Assembly (NCBI RefSeq): GCF_005298175.1
Contig: NZ_SZYH01000001.1
Location: forward strand, 3,224,001-3,288,000
Length of the DNA stretch: 64,000 nt
Source of the DNA: Marinobacter panjinensis
GTDB lineage: Bacteria > Pseudomonadota > Gammaproteobacteria > Pseudomonadales > Oleiphilaceae
Direction of reading: 5' to 3'
A program made the translations under genes and the position numbers. A model generated the notes under the pieces. It saw only the letters and a list, made by a program, of their open reading frames with translations, did not search any database and was not told the DNA's origin. Of the stretch, positions 1 through 9,006 are shown one piece after another. Position 1 is the first letter of the stretch; each line of letters starts with the position of its first letter.

Positions 1-1091
1 TGCTTTTCATAATCGGCACCGGGGTAGATCCAGTAGTTGGTTTTCGGCAGCTTCAGGTTCTCGGCGGTGTCCTGCAGGCCAATGTACAGGCAGTTGCTGG
101 CCATGGAGCGTTCCACGGTTTTCAGCTTCTGCTGGTAATAGTCCCGGTGGGGTGCGGATTCGGGCAGTAGCTTGTCGAAGGTGTTGAACACGCCGGCGTT
201 ACTGATCACCAGTGGGGCGCGGACCTCTTCACCATCGGCCATGCGCACACCAACCGCCTTGCCCTTTTCGATCAGGATTTCCTTCACATCGGCGTAGGTG
301 AACACCTCACCGCCGCTCTGCTGTATGACCGGGATGATCGTCCTGGCCATTTCCGACGCGCCGCCGATGGGGTAGTAACCACCGTAGAGATAATGGCGTG
401 CAATCAGCGCATGGATGATGAAGCTGGATTCCGCGGGTGGCAGACCGTTGTCGCCCCATTGACCGGTGAGTACGGCAATCAGCTCCTGGTTGCTGGTCAG
501 ACCTTCCAGTACTTCACGGGTGGGCCGGTTCAGGAACGAAGGTGCCGTGCGGTCGACCAGCTTGCGCAGGGGGCCGGCGGCCAGGTCGGGCAGCACTTTG
601 CCAATCACCAGCCCCGGCATGGCTTTGGCCACCTGCTTCAGGTAACCCAGGTAAGTGTCGATGGCTTTTTCTTCACCGGGGAAGGCCTTCTTCAGTTCGG
701 CCTTGAAGTTGTCGGGCCCGGCTACCAGATCCACATGGCGGTTGCCGATGAAGATGCGGTCGAAGTGGCTGTCCATGGGCGCCCACTTCAGTTGACCATC
801 AGTAATATGGTCGAACAGTCGCTTGGTCAGCGTGTGGTCCGCACCCACATCGCCGATGTAGTGCACGCCCACATCCCACTCGTAGCCGTTGCGGTCGTAA
901 CTGTGGGTGAATCCGCCGGCGGTGTAATGCTGCTCGAACACCACCACTTTCTTGCCCAGTTTGCTCATACAGGCGGCGGTGGTCAGCCCACCGATGCCGG
1001 AGCCTATAACAATGGCGTCGTAGGGGCCGTTCAGGCGATTGGCGCGGTAACGATGGCCGACACGAATGGTGCTGGGTTTGGGGCTGCTCAT
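1..1091 (-). CDS. NAD(P)/FAD-dependent oxidoreductase, phytoene desaturase / retinol saturase type (partial)
   Basis: Only the N-terminal ~363 residues are in the window; the C-terminus runs off the left edge. Residues ~24-60 form a Rossmann FAD-binding fold with GSGIGG and the following KVVVFEQHYTAGG, which is typical of the carotenoid isomerase/desaturase and all-trans-retinol 13,14-reductase family. Further on is the substrate-domain stretch ending in YLYGGYYPIGGA. The substrate cannot be read from sequence; the family reduces, oxidises or isomerises conjugated polyenes or related lipids. The ATG at 1091 overlaps the TGA of the upstream tetR-type gene (ATGA), so the two are co-translated. 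The family call is firm, the exact reaction is not. Confidence 0.85.
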   Translation of the reverse strand, partial: MSSPKPSTIRVGHRYRANRLNGPYDAIVIGSGIGGLTTAACMSKLGKKVVVFEQHYTAGGFTHSYDRNGYEWDVGVHYIGDVGADHTLTKRLFDHITDGQLKWAPMDSHFDRIFIGNRHVDLVAGPDNFKAELKKAFPGEEKAIDTYLGYLKQVAKAMPGLVIGKVLPDLAAGPLRKLVDRTAPSFLNRPTREVLEGLTSNQELIAVLTGQWGDNGLPPAESSFIIHALIARHYLYGGYYPIGGASEMARTIIPVIQQSGGEVFTYADVKEILIEKGKAVGVRMADGEEVRAPLVISNAGVFNTFDKLLPESAPHRDYYQQKLKTVERSMASNCLYIGLQDTAENLKLPKTNYWIYPGADYEK

Positions 1092-1729
1092 GAGGAGGTG
1101 TCCTTGTGAGGTTGATCATTATTGTTCGCGCGCGAGCCGTCCAGGAGCAGGGTGACAACGCCTTCCGCCAGGTGGGGTTCCACTTTGGCACTGGGTAGAT
1201 GGCCATCGATGGTCAGTTGCGAAAGCCCATGCACCAGCGACCAGGCGGCAGCGGTCATCAGTGAAAGGGGAATGGGCTTCACATACCCCGCCTGCTGGGC
1301 CCGGGCAATGGTGTCTTCCAGCACCTGGAACGCGCTCTTGCCTGCCGTGTCCAGGCGCGGGTGAACACCCTTGGGCAATACCCGCCCACCAAACATCAGC
1401 CGGTAAAGATTGGGCTCGTCCTGTGCAAAAGATACGTACACCAGGCCAATATCTACCAACGCCAGCCTCGGACTCGATTGATCCACTGCCAGCAGGCGCT
1501 TCCGCAGGGCTTCAAAGCCGGTAACGGCCAGTTCTGCCAGCAGGCTTTCCCGGTCGATAAAGTGCCGGTATAACGCCGGGGCACTGACCCCGATCTGTTT
1601 GGCCAGGGCGCGCAGGCTGATGGCGGAGTCGCCATGTTCGCGCAGGGTTTCCAGAGCTAACTGATGCGCCTGCTGTGGCAGGTCACCATGGTGGTAGCTG
1701 GCTTTCAGTGCGGTTGGAGTGTCAGGCAT
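1088..1729 (-). CDS. TetR/AcrR family transcriptional regulator
   Basis: This 213-residue protein is of usual TetR length. Residues ~12-60 carry the TetR helix-turn-helix (SAISLRALAKQIGVSAPALYRHF); the rest is a ligand-binding domain of the TetR_C type (WSLVHGLSQLTIDGHL near residue 165-180). It probably represses itself and the co-transcribed FAD oxidoreductase that its stop codon overlaps by 4 bases. A strong nested palindrome lies directly upstream of its start at 1732-1764. The ligand is unknown; a lipid or acyl-CoA is a guess from the neighbour. Confidence 0.9.
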   Translation of the reverse strand: MPDTPTALKASYHHGDLPQQAHQLALETLREHGDSAISLRALAKQIGVSAPALYRHFIDRESLLAELAVTGFEALRKRLLAVDQSSPRLALVDIGLVYVSFAQDEPNLYRLMFGGRVLPKGVHPRLDTAGKSAFQVLEDTIARAQQAGYVKPIPLSLMTAAAWSLVHGLSQLTIDGHLPSAKVEPHLAEGVVTLLLDGSRANNNDQPHKDTSS

Positions 1730-1731
1730 AA

Positions 1732-1764
1732 GTTATCATCAGTAACATTGTTACAGGTGATAAC
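1732..1764. promoter_or_regulatory. Nested palindromic operator, probable TetR autoregulation site
   Basis: Outer arms GTTATCA (1732-1738) and TGATAAC (1758-1764) are perfect reverse complements, and inside them GTAAC (1742-1746) and GTTAC (1750-1754) form a second perfect pair around ATT. The element begins 3 bases upstream of the tetR ATG, so a bound repressor would block the gene's own promoter or leader. Assignment to this regulator is inferred from position. Confidence 0.7.
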
Positions 1765-1858
1765 ATCACGACGGCAAGGCAGGTGTCAAGCCGTCCCTGA
1801 CCACAAGTGGCCAGGGACGCATGCACCTTACAGGTGCTGCACAGTCTGACCTTAGTGG

Positions 1859-2293
1859 TTATTTGGCCGTAATGGTAGCCATCACCAGCTTGCCGTCTTT
1901 ACGGATAGGTCCGTCTTCCTTGGCGCCGAGGGTGTATTCAAAGGTGCCGGTTTTCATACCACCGTCTTCACTATGGAGCATCAGCATCAACATATCACCG
2001 GAGGCGACTTCTTCGGTGAGTATAGCCGCCACATCCATATTCTTGCCCTTCTTCAGCGGCGCGTGGCCAACTACCGGGCCAGGCTTCATGGCGTCGTCAG
2101 TGCGGTGCACCACCAACCAGCCGTTCTTTTCGGCCATGACTTTCTTTGCCGTCACGGTACCCTCAGAGGCGGATTGATCGTCGCCCCATACGCCAACTTT
2201 GGAATGGTCGCCTGCCAGCGCAACGCCGGAAGTCAAAGCGGTGGAAACCAGGGTGGCGGTCAGAAATGCTGCGATCTTTGTGTGCTTGTTCAT
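1859..2293 (-). CDS. Small exported protein, DUF7282-like
   Basis: The chosen ATG at 2293 has GGAGAAGG just upstream and begins a clear signal peptide (MNKHTKIAAFLTATLVSTALTSGVALA, cleavage after ALA near residue 27). The mature part is ~117 residues, beta-rich, with the motif VGVWGDDQSASEGTVTAKKVMAEKNGWLVVH split around short turns, resembling DUF7282 proteins that are found exported in bacteria and archaea. No catalytic residues are evident. It stands alone between the TetR operator and an MscS channel; function unknown. Confidence 0.8.
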   Translation of the reverse strand: MNKHTKIAAFLTATLVSTALTSGVALAGDHSKVGVWGDDQSASEGTVTAKKVMAEKNGWLVVHRTDDAMKPGPVVGHAPLKKGKNMDVAAILTEEVASGDMLMLMLHSEDGGMKTGTFEYTLGAKEDGPIRKDGKLVMATITAK

Positions 2294-2420
2294 TGCCTTC
2301 TCCTTGCAGTCTGTAGTTCCCATCCGTTCGATTGAATTCAGATGGGCTACAAGCAACTACGGGCAGAGCGATCACAAAGTTGCAGGCACGGGCAACTATT
2401 TCCGAAAAGCCCGCCGTTTC

Positions 2421-3320
2421 CTAGTCGTCCTGTTCGTTCTTCTCCTCTTTTTCGTCATCAGAGGGGCGTGGCTTCTTGCTGGAGAAATCGGTGTCGGCAA
2501 ACACTTCTGACAGGATGGATTGCTCTATGTAACTGCGCTGTCCGGATTTGGCGGGCAGCCGCACGGTGAGGTGGATTTCGCTGGCCACCGGCGCCTGGAT
2601 GGTCACCCTCGGGTCTACCGAGGGGACTTCCAGTCCTCGCAAAACGCCAACCTTGTTCATGTGCTTGCGAACCGCCTCAAGATAGGGCTCGCAATGGCGA
2701 TTGGCGGCATCCAGCAGGGCCTTCTGGGCAGCATGCCAGTCGTCCTCCCGTTTAAAGGGCACCGTGAAAACATGGAAGTCCCAATGGTCAGTAAAACTCT
2801 CATTGATGACCGGTTCAGACACGAACAGGGCGTTGGGAACCACGATCATCCGCCCGGTGCGCTGGTGACCAGTCTTGCCGGGACCAACCTCAAGGATGGT
2901 GGTCGCCAGGAGGGTCTGGTCGATGACATCACCGCGGAAATCCTTAACCTGTATGCGGTCTCCCAGATTGAAAGAGCCGGCGCCGCTTTTCAGGATTGCG
3001 CCGGATACACACAGGATCAGTTCCTTGGTGGCGACCACAAAGGCAACGGCAATGGCAACGATAGACAGTGCCAGGGAGCGGATCTGGTCACCCCATATCA
3101 ACGCCAGGCCCAGTATCCCCAATAGCAGGAAGCCGTTGCGGAAGTTCACCAGCAACCGGCCCCGCAACTCCGAAGACGTCACGTTTCGCCGTATAAAGCG
3201 CGCAGTCAGAGTCCGCAGGATGATGATGGCCAGAATCAGTAGCCCGGTACTGATCAGCAGCCTCAACATGGAGTCCGGCAGCGTAAAACTTTCAGGTACC
3301 ATGGCCAGGCTCTCTAGCAT
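2421..3320 (-). CDS. MscS-family small-conductance mechanosensitive channel
   Basis: A 299-residue inner-membrane protein with hydrophobic segments at ~18-38, ~60-77 and ~83-110, the last being the pore-lining helix that leads into the beta domain (GDRIQVKDFRGDVIDQTLLATTILE, residues ~120-145). The MscS beta domain continues with IVVPNALFVSEPV. The tail is very acidic and charged (DDEKEEKNEQDD). The role is release of solutes on hypo-osmotic shock. It is shorter at the N-terminus than MscK-type channels. Monocistronic. Confidence 0.88.
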   Translation of the reverse strand: MLESLAMVPESFTLPDSMLRLLISTGLLILAIIILRTLTARFIRRNVTSSELRGRLLVNFRNGFLLLGILGLALIWGDQIRSLALSIVAIAVAFVVATKELILCVSGAILKSGAGSFNLGDRIQVKDFRGDVIDQTLLATTILEVGPGKTGHQRTGRMIVVPNALFVSEPVINESFTDHWDFHVFTVPFKREDDWHAAQKALLDAANRHCEPYLEAVRKHMNKVGVLRGLEVPSVDPRVTIQAPVASEIHLTVRLPAKSGQRSYIEQSILSEVFADTDFSSKKPRPSDDEKEEKNEQDD

Positions 3321-3410
3321 GTTTCAGTTCCGTGACAGGTAAGTGTGACAGTGCATTGTCGAGGGAAAACCGGGATGTAACAAGCCGCAAAGGCTGTTCT
3401 TGCGAAAGAG

Positions 3411-4415
3411 TCAGCTTTGCTGCTTGCGCCAGCGCACCGGCGGCAAGCCCGTCCAGCGCCTGAAGGCACGGTAAAACGTGCTCACCTCCGCGAACCCCAG
3501 TGACTCCGCAATCTCGGGCAGGGTAGCTCCGGTATCAGTCACTGCCTGAAGTGCCTTTTCCCGGCGCACGTCATCCAGCAGGCCATCGAACGTCTGACCC
3601 TGTTCCCGGAGCCTTCGCGACAGCGTGCGCTCACTGAGCCCCAGTGCCTCCGCAGCTTCGCCCCGTCGCGGCAGAACCGGACCAAGCCGGGAAGCGAGCC
3701 ATCGGCGTATTTCCGGAACGGATGCACTGCTCATGGAAAGGGCGGCCAGCCGGGCCTTTGTGTAGCGCTTGTGCACTTGCGCCAGCTGAGGATCTGCCTG
3801 GGGCAGGGGCTGATCCAGAACGGCGTTATCCACCAGCACACCGCTGAAGGCCTGCTCGAATTCCACCGGGCAATGGAATGCCGCCTGATACCCCTGCAGC
3901 GGCCCAAGCCGGGGCTGGCTGAACTGTACCCGCATCGGCTCCATTCGGGTTCCCGTTACCCAGCTGGCGAAGCCCACTACCGCCGCCAGAACCGCTTCAA
4001 TCTGGTGAGGGCTGAATGCCAGCTTCCCCTGCCGGGGATGATAAACCAGCCAAGTGGCTGAATCGCCGGCAAGGATCTGGAACCGCCCGCCATCAGAGAT
4101 CAGCCGCTGGAACCGCTGAACCATCACCACCGCCTCACGAAGGGTTGCCGCGGACTGCAGGGCAAACCCCACACCACTGATACTCATCGGGGTGAATTCC
4201 GCGCCCACCTTCAGGCCAAAGCCGGGGTCACCGGTGCAACGCTCCGCCGCATGCCAGAGCCGTGTGATGTCATCAATGGGCCAGCGCTCATGCTCCTGGG
4301 CAGCAACAGGAATACCGGCCGTGGCCAGCAGGGCGTCTGCGTCCACGGAGAGTCGTTGAGCCGCAGCAATGACGGTATTCACCCAGCCCAGGGAAACGGT
4401 GGCCTCTAAAGTCAA
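3411..4415 (-). CDS. AraC-family transcriptional regulator with Arabinose_bd-type sensing domain
   Basis: 334 residues: an N-terminal ligand domain (~20-190, of the type seen in OruR/ArgR-like AraC proteins, including GVGFALQSAATLREAV) and a C-terminal double helix-turn-helix (~235-330; LGLSERTLSRRLREQG and IAESLGFAEVSTFYRAFRRWTGLPP). The longest open frame starts at a TTG at 4415 that lies inside a direct repeat; AGAGG from the distal repeat could act as its ribosome site, but a later GTG at codon 12 is possible. It is divergent from the flavoprotein operon that it probably controls. Confidence 0.88.
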   Translation of the reverse strand: MTLEATVSLGWVNTVIAAAQRLSVDADALLATAGIPVAAQEHERWPIDDITRLWHAAERCTGDPGFGLKVGAEFTPMSISGVGFALQSAATLREAVVMVQRFQRLISDGGRFQILAGDSATWLVYHPRQGKLAFSPHQIEAVLAAVVGFASWVTGTRMEPMRVQFSQPRLGPLQGYQAAFHCPVEFEQAFSGVLVDNAVLDQPLPQADPQLAQVHKRYTKARLAALSMSSASVPEIRRWLASRLGPVLPRRGEAAEALGLSERTLSRRLREQGQTFDGLLDDVRREKALQAVTDTGATLPEIAESLGFAEVSTFYRAFRRWTGLPPVRWRKQQS

Positions 4416-4442
4416 TTTTTGTGGCCTCTGAAGTCAATTTTT
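4401..4442. promoter_or_regulatory. Tandem 20-bp direct repeat, probable AraC-type operator
   Basis: GGCCTCTAAAGTCAATTTTT at 4401-4420 is repeated with one mismatch at 4423-4442, a 22-bp period (two helical turns). Adjacent same-face direct repeats are the normal binding target of AraC-family dimers. The repeat overlaps the first codons of the AraC gene and sits upstream of the divergent operon, so it can serve both autoregulation and operon control. Each repeat also contains TTGACT on the minus strand, which could double as a -35 element. Confidence 0.65.
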
Positions 4443-4505
4443 AAACCATGGTACCGGTATATCTTGGAAACTGACAACAGAGCTCAATCAGGTCGGATGT
4501 GCACT

Positions 4506-6119
4506 ATGGTCAAGGTGATTGATTCAGATGTTCTGGTGGTTGGCGGAGGGCTGGCAGGTATTGTTACGGCACTCGAAGCCCTGCGTGCCGGAAAGACGGT
4601 CACCCTGTCGGACAGGGATACCGCTGAGCGTATGGGCGGCCTGGCACTCTGGGCCTTTGGCGGCATGATGCTGGTGGACACCCCCCTTCAGAAGCGCATG
4701 AAGATCACCGATTCACCGGAGATTGCGCTTGCTGACTGGATTAGCTTCGGTGAGCTGGCTTCGGGTGATGAGTGGCCGCTGCGATGGGCCCGCTACTACG
4801 TCGAGCATTCCCGCTCGGAGGTTTATGACTGGCTGAGCGACGAAGGCATCAAATTTCTGCCGGCGGTCAACTGGGTGGAGCGTGGCCGCTTCGGCGATGG
4901 CAATCGTGTGCCCCGTTACCATGTCATCTGGGGCACCGCCCGGGAGCTGGTGCGTTGCCTGCTGGAAGCACTGCATCGTGAAAACGGCACCGGCAAGCTC
5001 ACTGTTCTGCATCAGCACCGAATAGTTGCACTGGACCACGAAGGCGGCAAAGTCTGCGGCGCCCTGGCAATCAACGAGGCCAACAGCGTGGAGGTCCGGC
5101 TGACGGCATCGGCGGTGGTGCTGGCCACTGGCGGCATCAATGGCAGCCATGAAGAATGCCGTGCTAACTGGCCCCGCAACCGCGCCCTGCCAGCCAGCAT
5201 GCTCAACGGCGCACATCCCTACGCGGATGGCCGCATGCACCACTGGGTTGCAGACAGCCTCGGTGGCCGGATCACCCACGCCGGGGAGATGTGGAACTAC
5301 GCGGCCGGCTTCCCGCATCCTTACCCGCACTTTCCCGGCCACGGTCTGTCTACCATTCCCTGCAAATCTGCCTTGTGGCTGAATCACCGTGGCGAACGCA
5401 TCGGCCCGGAGCCCCTGGTGACGGGGTTCGACACTCACTGGTTGTGCCAGCGCGTCGCCGAACAGGAAAAACCCTGGACCTGGCACCTGCTTAACTGGCG
5501 CATCGCCGCCAAAGAATTTGCCATCTCCGGCGCCGAACACAATGCCCGCATACGGGACAAACAGTTCCCCCTGTTTGTAAAAGAGCTGCTGCTGGGCAAC
5601 CACCCGCTGGTTCGCCAGATGCAGCGGGAAAGCCGCGACTTCCTGGTGGCAGACAGCCTGAATGACCTGGCCGGTAAAATGAACGCGCTGACCTGTTCCC
5701 ATGACGTTGATCCCGCCACACTCCAGGCCACCGCGGATGCCTACGATGCCAACTTCGCCGCCGGCACCCAGCTCCACAACGACCCCCAGATCCGCCTGAT
5801 CCAACACGCACGGGAATGGAAGCCAGACCGCCTGCGCACCTGCAAACCGGCGCCCCTGCAGAAGCCTGGCGCCGGGCCCTACATTGCCATCCGCATGCAA
5901 CTGATCACCCGCAAAAGCCTGGGCGGCCTGCAAACCGACCTGCAAAGCCGCGTGCTCAATGCCGGTGGCGTTCCCGTGGAGGGCCTGTACTGCGTCGGCG
6001 AAGCCGCCGGCTTTGGTGGCGGTGGCGCCAACGGCAAACGTTCCCTTGAAGGCACTTTCCTGCCCGGCTGCATCATGACCGCCCGGGCAGCGGTGCGATC
6101 CATTGTTGCAGGAGGCTGA
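4506..6119 (+). CDS. FAD-dependent oxidoreductase of the fumarate reductase / 3-ketosteroid dehydrogenase type
   Basis: 537 residues from the ATG at 4506 (an in-frame ATG at 4497 is an alternative; more upstream residues look non-coding). The N-terminus has the FAD dinucleotide motif VVGGGLAGIVTALEAL; the C-terminus has GEAAGFGGGGANGKRSLEG, the terminal FAD contact of the FAD_binding_2 family (KstD, fumarate reductase flavoprotein). No signal peptide. It is the first gene of an operon with a 2-hydroxy-acid dehydrogenase (5-base gap) and a ThDP enzyme, so it probably oxidises or desaturates an organic acid or its precursor in that route. Substrate unknown. Confidence 0.82.
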   Translation: MVKVIDSDVLVVGGGLAGIVTALEALRAGKTVTLSDRDTAERMGGLALWAFGGMMLVDTPLQKRMKITDSPEIALADWISFGELASGDEWPLRWARYYVEHSRSEVYDWLSDEGIKFLPAVNWVERGRFGDGNRVPRYHVIWGTARELVRCLLEALHRENGTGKLTVLHQHRIVALDHEGGKVCGALAINEANSVEVRLTASAVVLATGGINGSHEECRANWPRNRALPASMLNGAHPYADGRMHHWVADSLGGRITHAGEMWNYAAGFPHPYPHFPGHGLSTIPCKSALWLNHRGERIGPEPLVTGFDTHWLCQRVAEQEKPWTWHLLNWRIAAKEFAISGAEHNARIRDKQFPLFVKELLLGNHPLVRQMQRESRDFLVADSLNDLAGKMNALTCSHDVDPATLQATADAYDANFAAGTQLHNDPQIRLIQHAREWKPDRLRTCKPAPLQKPGAGPYIAIRMQLITRKSLGGLQTDLQSRVLNAGGVPVEGLYCVGEAAGFGGGGANGKRSLEGTFLPGCIMTARAAVRSIVAGG

Positions 6120-6124
6120 CGCCC

Positions 6125-7312
6125 ATGACCCCGAAGTTCGGCTACCCGGCCACCGCCGACGACTACCGTGAAAAGGCCCGCGCCCGCCTGCCCGGGTTCC
6201 TCTTCGATTACCTGGACGGCGGCGCGACCAACGAGCAGACCCTCCGCGCCAACGAAGCCGACTGGGCCAACATACACCTGCGCCAGCGGGTTCTGGTCAA
6301 TGTTGATCAAGTGGATACGACGGTCACCCTGGCAGGGCAGCCCTGCTCCATGCCGGTGGTGCTGGCACCCCTGGGGCTGGCAGGCATGATGGCACAGCGT
6401 GGCGAAGTTCAGGCGGTACGCGCCGCCAACGCCGCCGGCATCCCCTTCACCCTGTCCACGGTGGGTATTTGTCCGGTGGAAGAAGTCCAGGCTGCCACCA
6501 CGGAGGCCGCCTGGTTCCAGCTGTACATGATTCGTGACCGGGCCCGCGTAAAAGCATTGCTGGAGAAAGCCTGGTCAGCCGGCTGCCGCACGCTCGTGTT
6601 TACCGTCGACCTGCCACTGCCCGGCATGCGCCATCGCGACTTCCGCAATGGTCTGGCCGGCACCGGCCCGCGCTCCAAGCTACTGAAAATCCAGCAACTG
6701 CTGTCACGTCCGGGCTGGTTATGGAACGTCGCCGTGCGCGGTGGCCCTCTCAGCTTTGGCAACCTCAGTGATGCCCTGCCGGATGCACGCAACCTCGATG
6801 CGGTCAAAGACTGGATCGATACCCAGTTTGATCCCACCGTCACCTGGGCAGACATTGAATGGATACGACAGCACTGGCAGGGCAAGTTACTGCTCAAAGG
6901 CATTCTTGATGTGGAAGACGCCCACCTGGCAGTGCAGGTGGGGGCGGATGGAATAGTCGTGTCCAACCACGGCGGCCGTCAGCTGGACGGTGTTGCCTCG
7001 GGCGCTGGCAAGCTGCCGGATATCGTCGCTGCCGTCGGTTCACAGACCGAAATCCTCGTGGATGGCGGCGTTCGCAGTGGTACCGATGTGTTTCGTGCCC
7101 TGGCACTGGGCGCCCACGGCGTGATGATCGGCCGCCCCTGGGCGTACGCACTGGCCGGTGGCGGCGAGGCCGGGCTGACCAGACTACTGAGACGCTGGCA
7201 GCAGGAGTTGCGGCTGGCAATGACCCTGACTGGCGTAACCCGCATTGCCGATATTGGCACTGACCAACTGGACAGGCCCCATAAACATGAACTCCCGAAG
7301 GCTGGAGAATGA
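6125..7312 (+). CDS. FMN-dependent alpha-hydroxy-acid dehydrogenase (L-lactate / (S)-mandelate dehydrogenase family)
   Basis: 395 residues, the usual size for LldD and MdlB. The active-site histidine motif VVSNHGGRQLDG is intact (around residue 278-290) and is followed by the phosphate-binding DGGVRSGTDVFRALALGA and IGRPWAYALAGGG. The N-terminal FDYLDGGATNEQTL matches the family's start. The enzyme oxidises a 2-hydroxy acid to the 2-keto acid with FMN. The downstream ThDP enzyme, overlapping by 4 bases, could then decarboxylate or ligate the keto acid, as MdlB-MdlC do for mandelate. Whether the substrate is lactate, mandelate or another acid is not visible. Confidence 0.88.
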   Translation: MTPKFGYPATADDYREKARARLPGFLFDYLDGGATNEQTLRANEADWANIHLRQRVLVNVDQVDTTVTLAGQPCSMPVVLAPLGLAGMMAQRGEVQAVRAANAAGIPFTLSTVGICPVEEVQAATTEAAWFQLYMIRDRARVKALLEKAWSAGCRTLVFTVDLPLPGMRHRDFRNGLAGTGPRSKLLKIQQLLSRPGWLWNVAVRGGPLSFGNLSDALPDARNLDAVKDWIDTQFDPTVTWADIEWIRQHWQGKLLLKGILDVEDAHLAVQVGADGIVVSNHGGRQLDGVASGAGKLPDIVAAVGSQTEILVDGGVRSGTDVFRALALGAHGVMIGRPWAYALAGGGEAGLTRLLRRWQQELRLAMTLTGVTRIADIGTDQLDRPHKHELPKAGE

Positions 7313-8973
7313 CAATGACTAACGGCGCACAAGCTCTGATGAAAACACTGGTGGATGCCGGTGTCGAAGTCTGCTTCAGCAACCCCGGCACCAGTGAAAT
7401 GCATTTCGTGGCAGCCCTGGACGACGAACCCCGTATGCGAGCAGTGCTGGCTCTGTTCGAAGGCGTGGCTACCGGCGCAGCGGATGGTTATGCCCGCATG
7501 GCAGACAAGCCTGCGGCCACCTTGCTGCACCTGGGTTGTGGGCTGGGCAACGGGCTGGCCAACCTGCACAACGCCCGTAAGGGCAAGGTGCCGGTAGTGA
7601 ATATTGTCGGCGACCACGCCACCTACCACGTGAAATACGACGCCCAGTTGCAGTCTGATATCGAAACCGTCGCCCGCAACGTCTCCCCGGGTTTTGTGCG
7701 CACCGCCAAGAGCACAGAAACGCTTTGCCAGGACGCCGCCGAGGCCATTGCGGCCGCACGCAGCGCACCCGGCCAGGTCGCGACACTGATTCTGCCGGCG
7801 GACGTGTCCTGGGGTGAGGGAGGAGTGCCCAGCGCGCCTGTAGTGCCGCCCACGCCAACACCAGCGGACGATGCCACCGTTGACGCCATGGCCTCAGCCA
7901 TCCGCTCCGGCAAGAAAACCGCCCTGCTGATGGGTGGGCATTCATTGCGGGAACCCAGCCTGCTGGCTGCAGCGAAGCTTGCCGCCCACAGCGGGGTCAT
8001 ACTGATGGCAGAAACCTTCCCGACCCGCATGGAAAGGGGCGCGGGCCTGCCGCCGGTAGAGCGCCTGGCGTACCTGGCAGAACTGGCCACGGTGCAACTG
8101 ACGGACATTGAACACCTCATCCTGGTAGACGCCAAGGCCCCCGTTTCCTTCTTCGCTTACCCCGGCAAACAAAGCTATCTGGTACCCGATACCTGCGAGG
8201 TTCACACCCTTGCGGCGCCGGATCAGGACATAATCGGGAGCCTGCACAAACTCAATGAAGCCCTGGGCGCCAGCCAGGCTGAACCCAGGCTGCAACCGGC
8301 AAAAAGACCCGACCGGCCAAGAGGGAAACTCACCGCAGAAAAGGTCTGCAAAGCGGTGGGCCACCTGATGCCCGACAACGCCATCATTGTGGACGAAGGC
8401 ATTACCTCCAGCCTTATGCTATCGGTGATGACCGAAGGAGCACCGCGGCACGATCTCATCACCCTCACCGGTGGTGCCATCGGACAGGGCCTGCCCAATG
8501 CCGTCGGTGCCGCCGTTGCCTGCCCCGACCGGCCCGTATTGGCGCTGATCGGCGACGGTACCGCGATGTACACCATCCAGGCCCTGTGGACCATGGCCCG
8601 TGAGCATCTCAACGTCACCACCGTCATCTTCAACAACGCGTCCTACTCGGTGCTGAGCATCGAGCTGGATCGGGTCGGGGCCGAACAGGCGGGCGCCAAG
8701 GCCAAGTCACAACTGGATTTGCGCGGCCCGGTGCTCAACTTCGCCGAAATGGCCCAGGGCATGGGTGTGCACGGAGTGAGAGTCGATACTGCCGAAGATA
8801 TGGCAAAAGCCATGGAGTATGCCCTGAGCATGCCGGGGCCACACCTGATCGAAGTGATGATTCCGGAGTCACTGAGCGGCGTGAAGCGCCGGATACTGCC
8901 GTGGATGCTGCGGGCGCTGCCGAGCCTGCCATTGTCGGTTACCAGGGCGTTGAAGCGAAAGCTGGCGCCGTAA
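7309..8973 (+). CDS. Thiamine diphosphate-dependent 2-keto-acid enzyme (acetolactate synthase / benzoylformate decarboxylase-like)
   Basis: 554 residues with the three ThDP domains: an N-terminal PYR domain (SNPGTSEMHF, and the cofactor-activating glutamate in LFEGVATGAADGYA), a central domain, and a C-terminal PP domain with the GDG...NN metal/ThDP motif (LIGDGTAMYT to FNNASY). It lacks the neighbouring small regulatory subunit expected for biosynthetic acetolactate synthase. Start at 7309 overlaps the stop of the hydroxy-acid dehydrogenase (ATGA); an ATG at 7315 is also possible. The context suggests a catabolic 2-keto-acid decarboxylase or carboligase rather than branched-chain biosynthesis. 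Databases often label this subgroup 'acetolactate synthase large subunit'. Confidence 0.82.
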   Translation: MTMTNGAQALMKTLVDAGVEVCFSNPGTSEMHFVAALDDEPRMRAVLALFEGVATGAADGYARMADKPAATLLHLGCGLGNGLANLHNARKGKVPVVNIVGDHATYHVKYDAQLQSDIETVARNVSPGFVRTAKSTETLCQDAAEAIAAARSAPGQVATLILPADVSWGEGGVPSAPVVPPTPTPADDATVDAMASAIRSGKKTALLMGGHSLREPSLLAAAKLAAHSGVILMAETFPTRMERGAGLPPVERLAYLAELATVQLTDIEHLILVDAKAPVSFFAYPGKQSYLVPDTCEVHTLAAPDQDIIGSLHKLNEALGASQAEPRLQPAKRPDRPRGKLTAEKVCKAVGHLMPDNAIIVDEGITSSLMLSVMTEGAPRHDLITLTGGAIGQGLPNAVGAAVACPDRPVLALIGDGTAMYTIQALWTMAREHLNVTTVIFNNASYSVLSIELDRVGAEQAGAKAKSQLDLRGPVLNFAEMAQGMGVHGVRVDTAEDMAKAMEYALSMPGPHLIEVMIPESLSGVKRRILPWMLRALPSLPLSVTRALKRKLAP

Positions 8974-9006
8974 CAGCGGGGACCAGGCTGCTCGCCTGGC
9001 CTGAAA

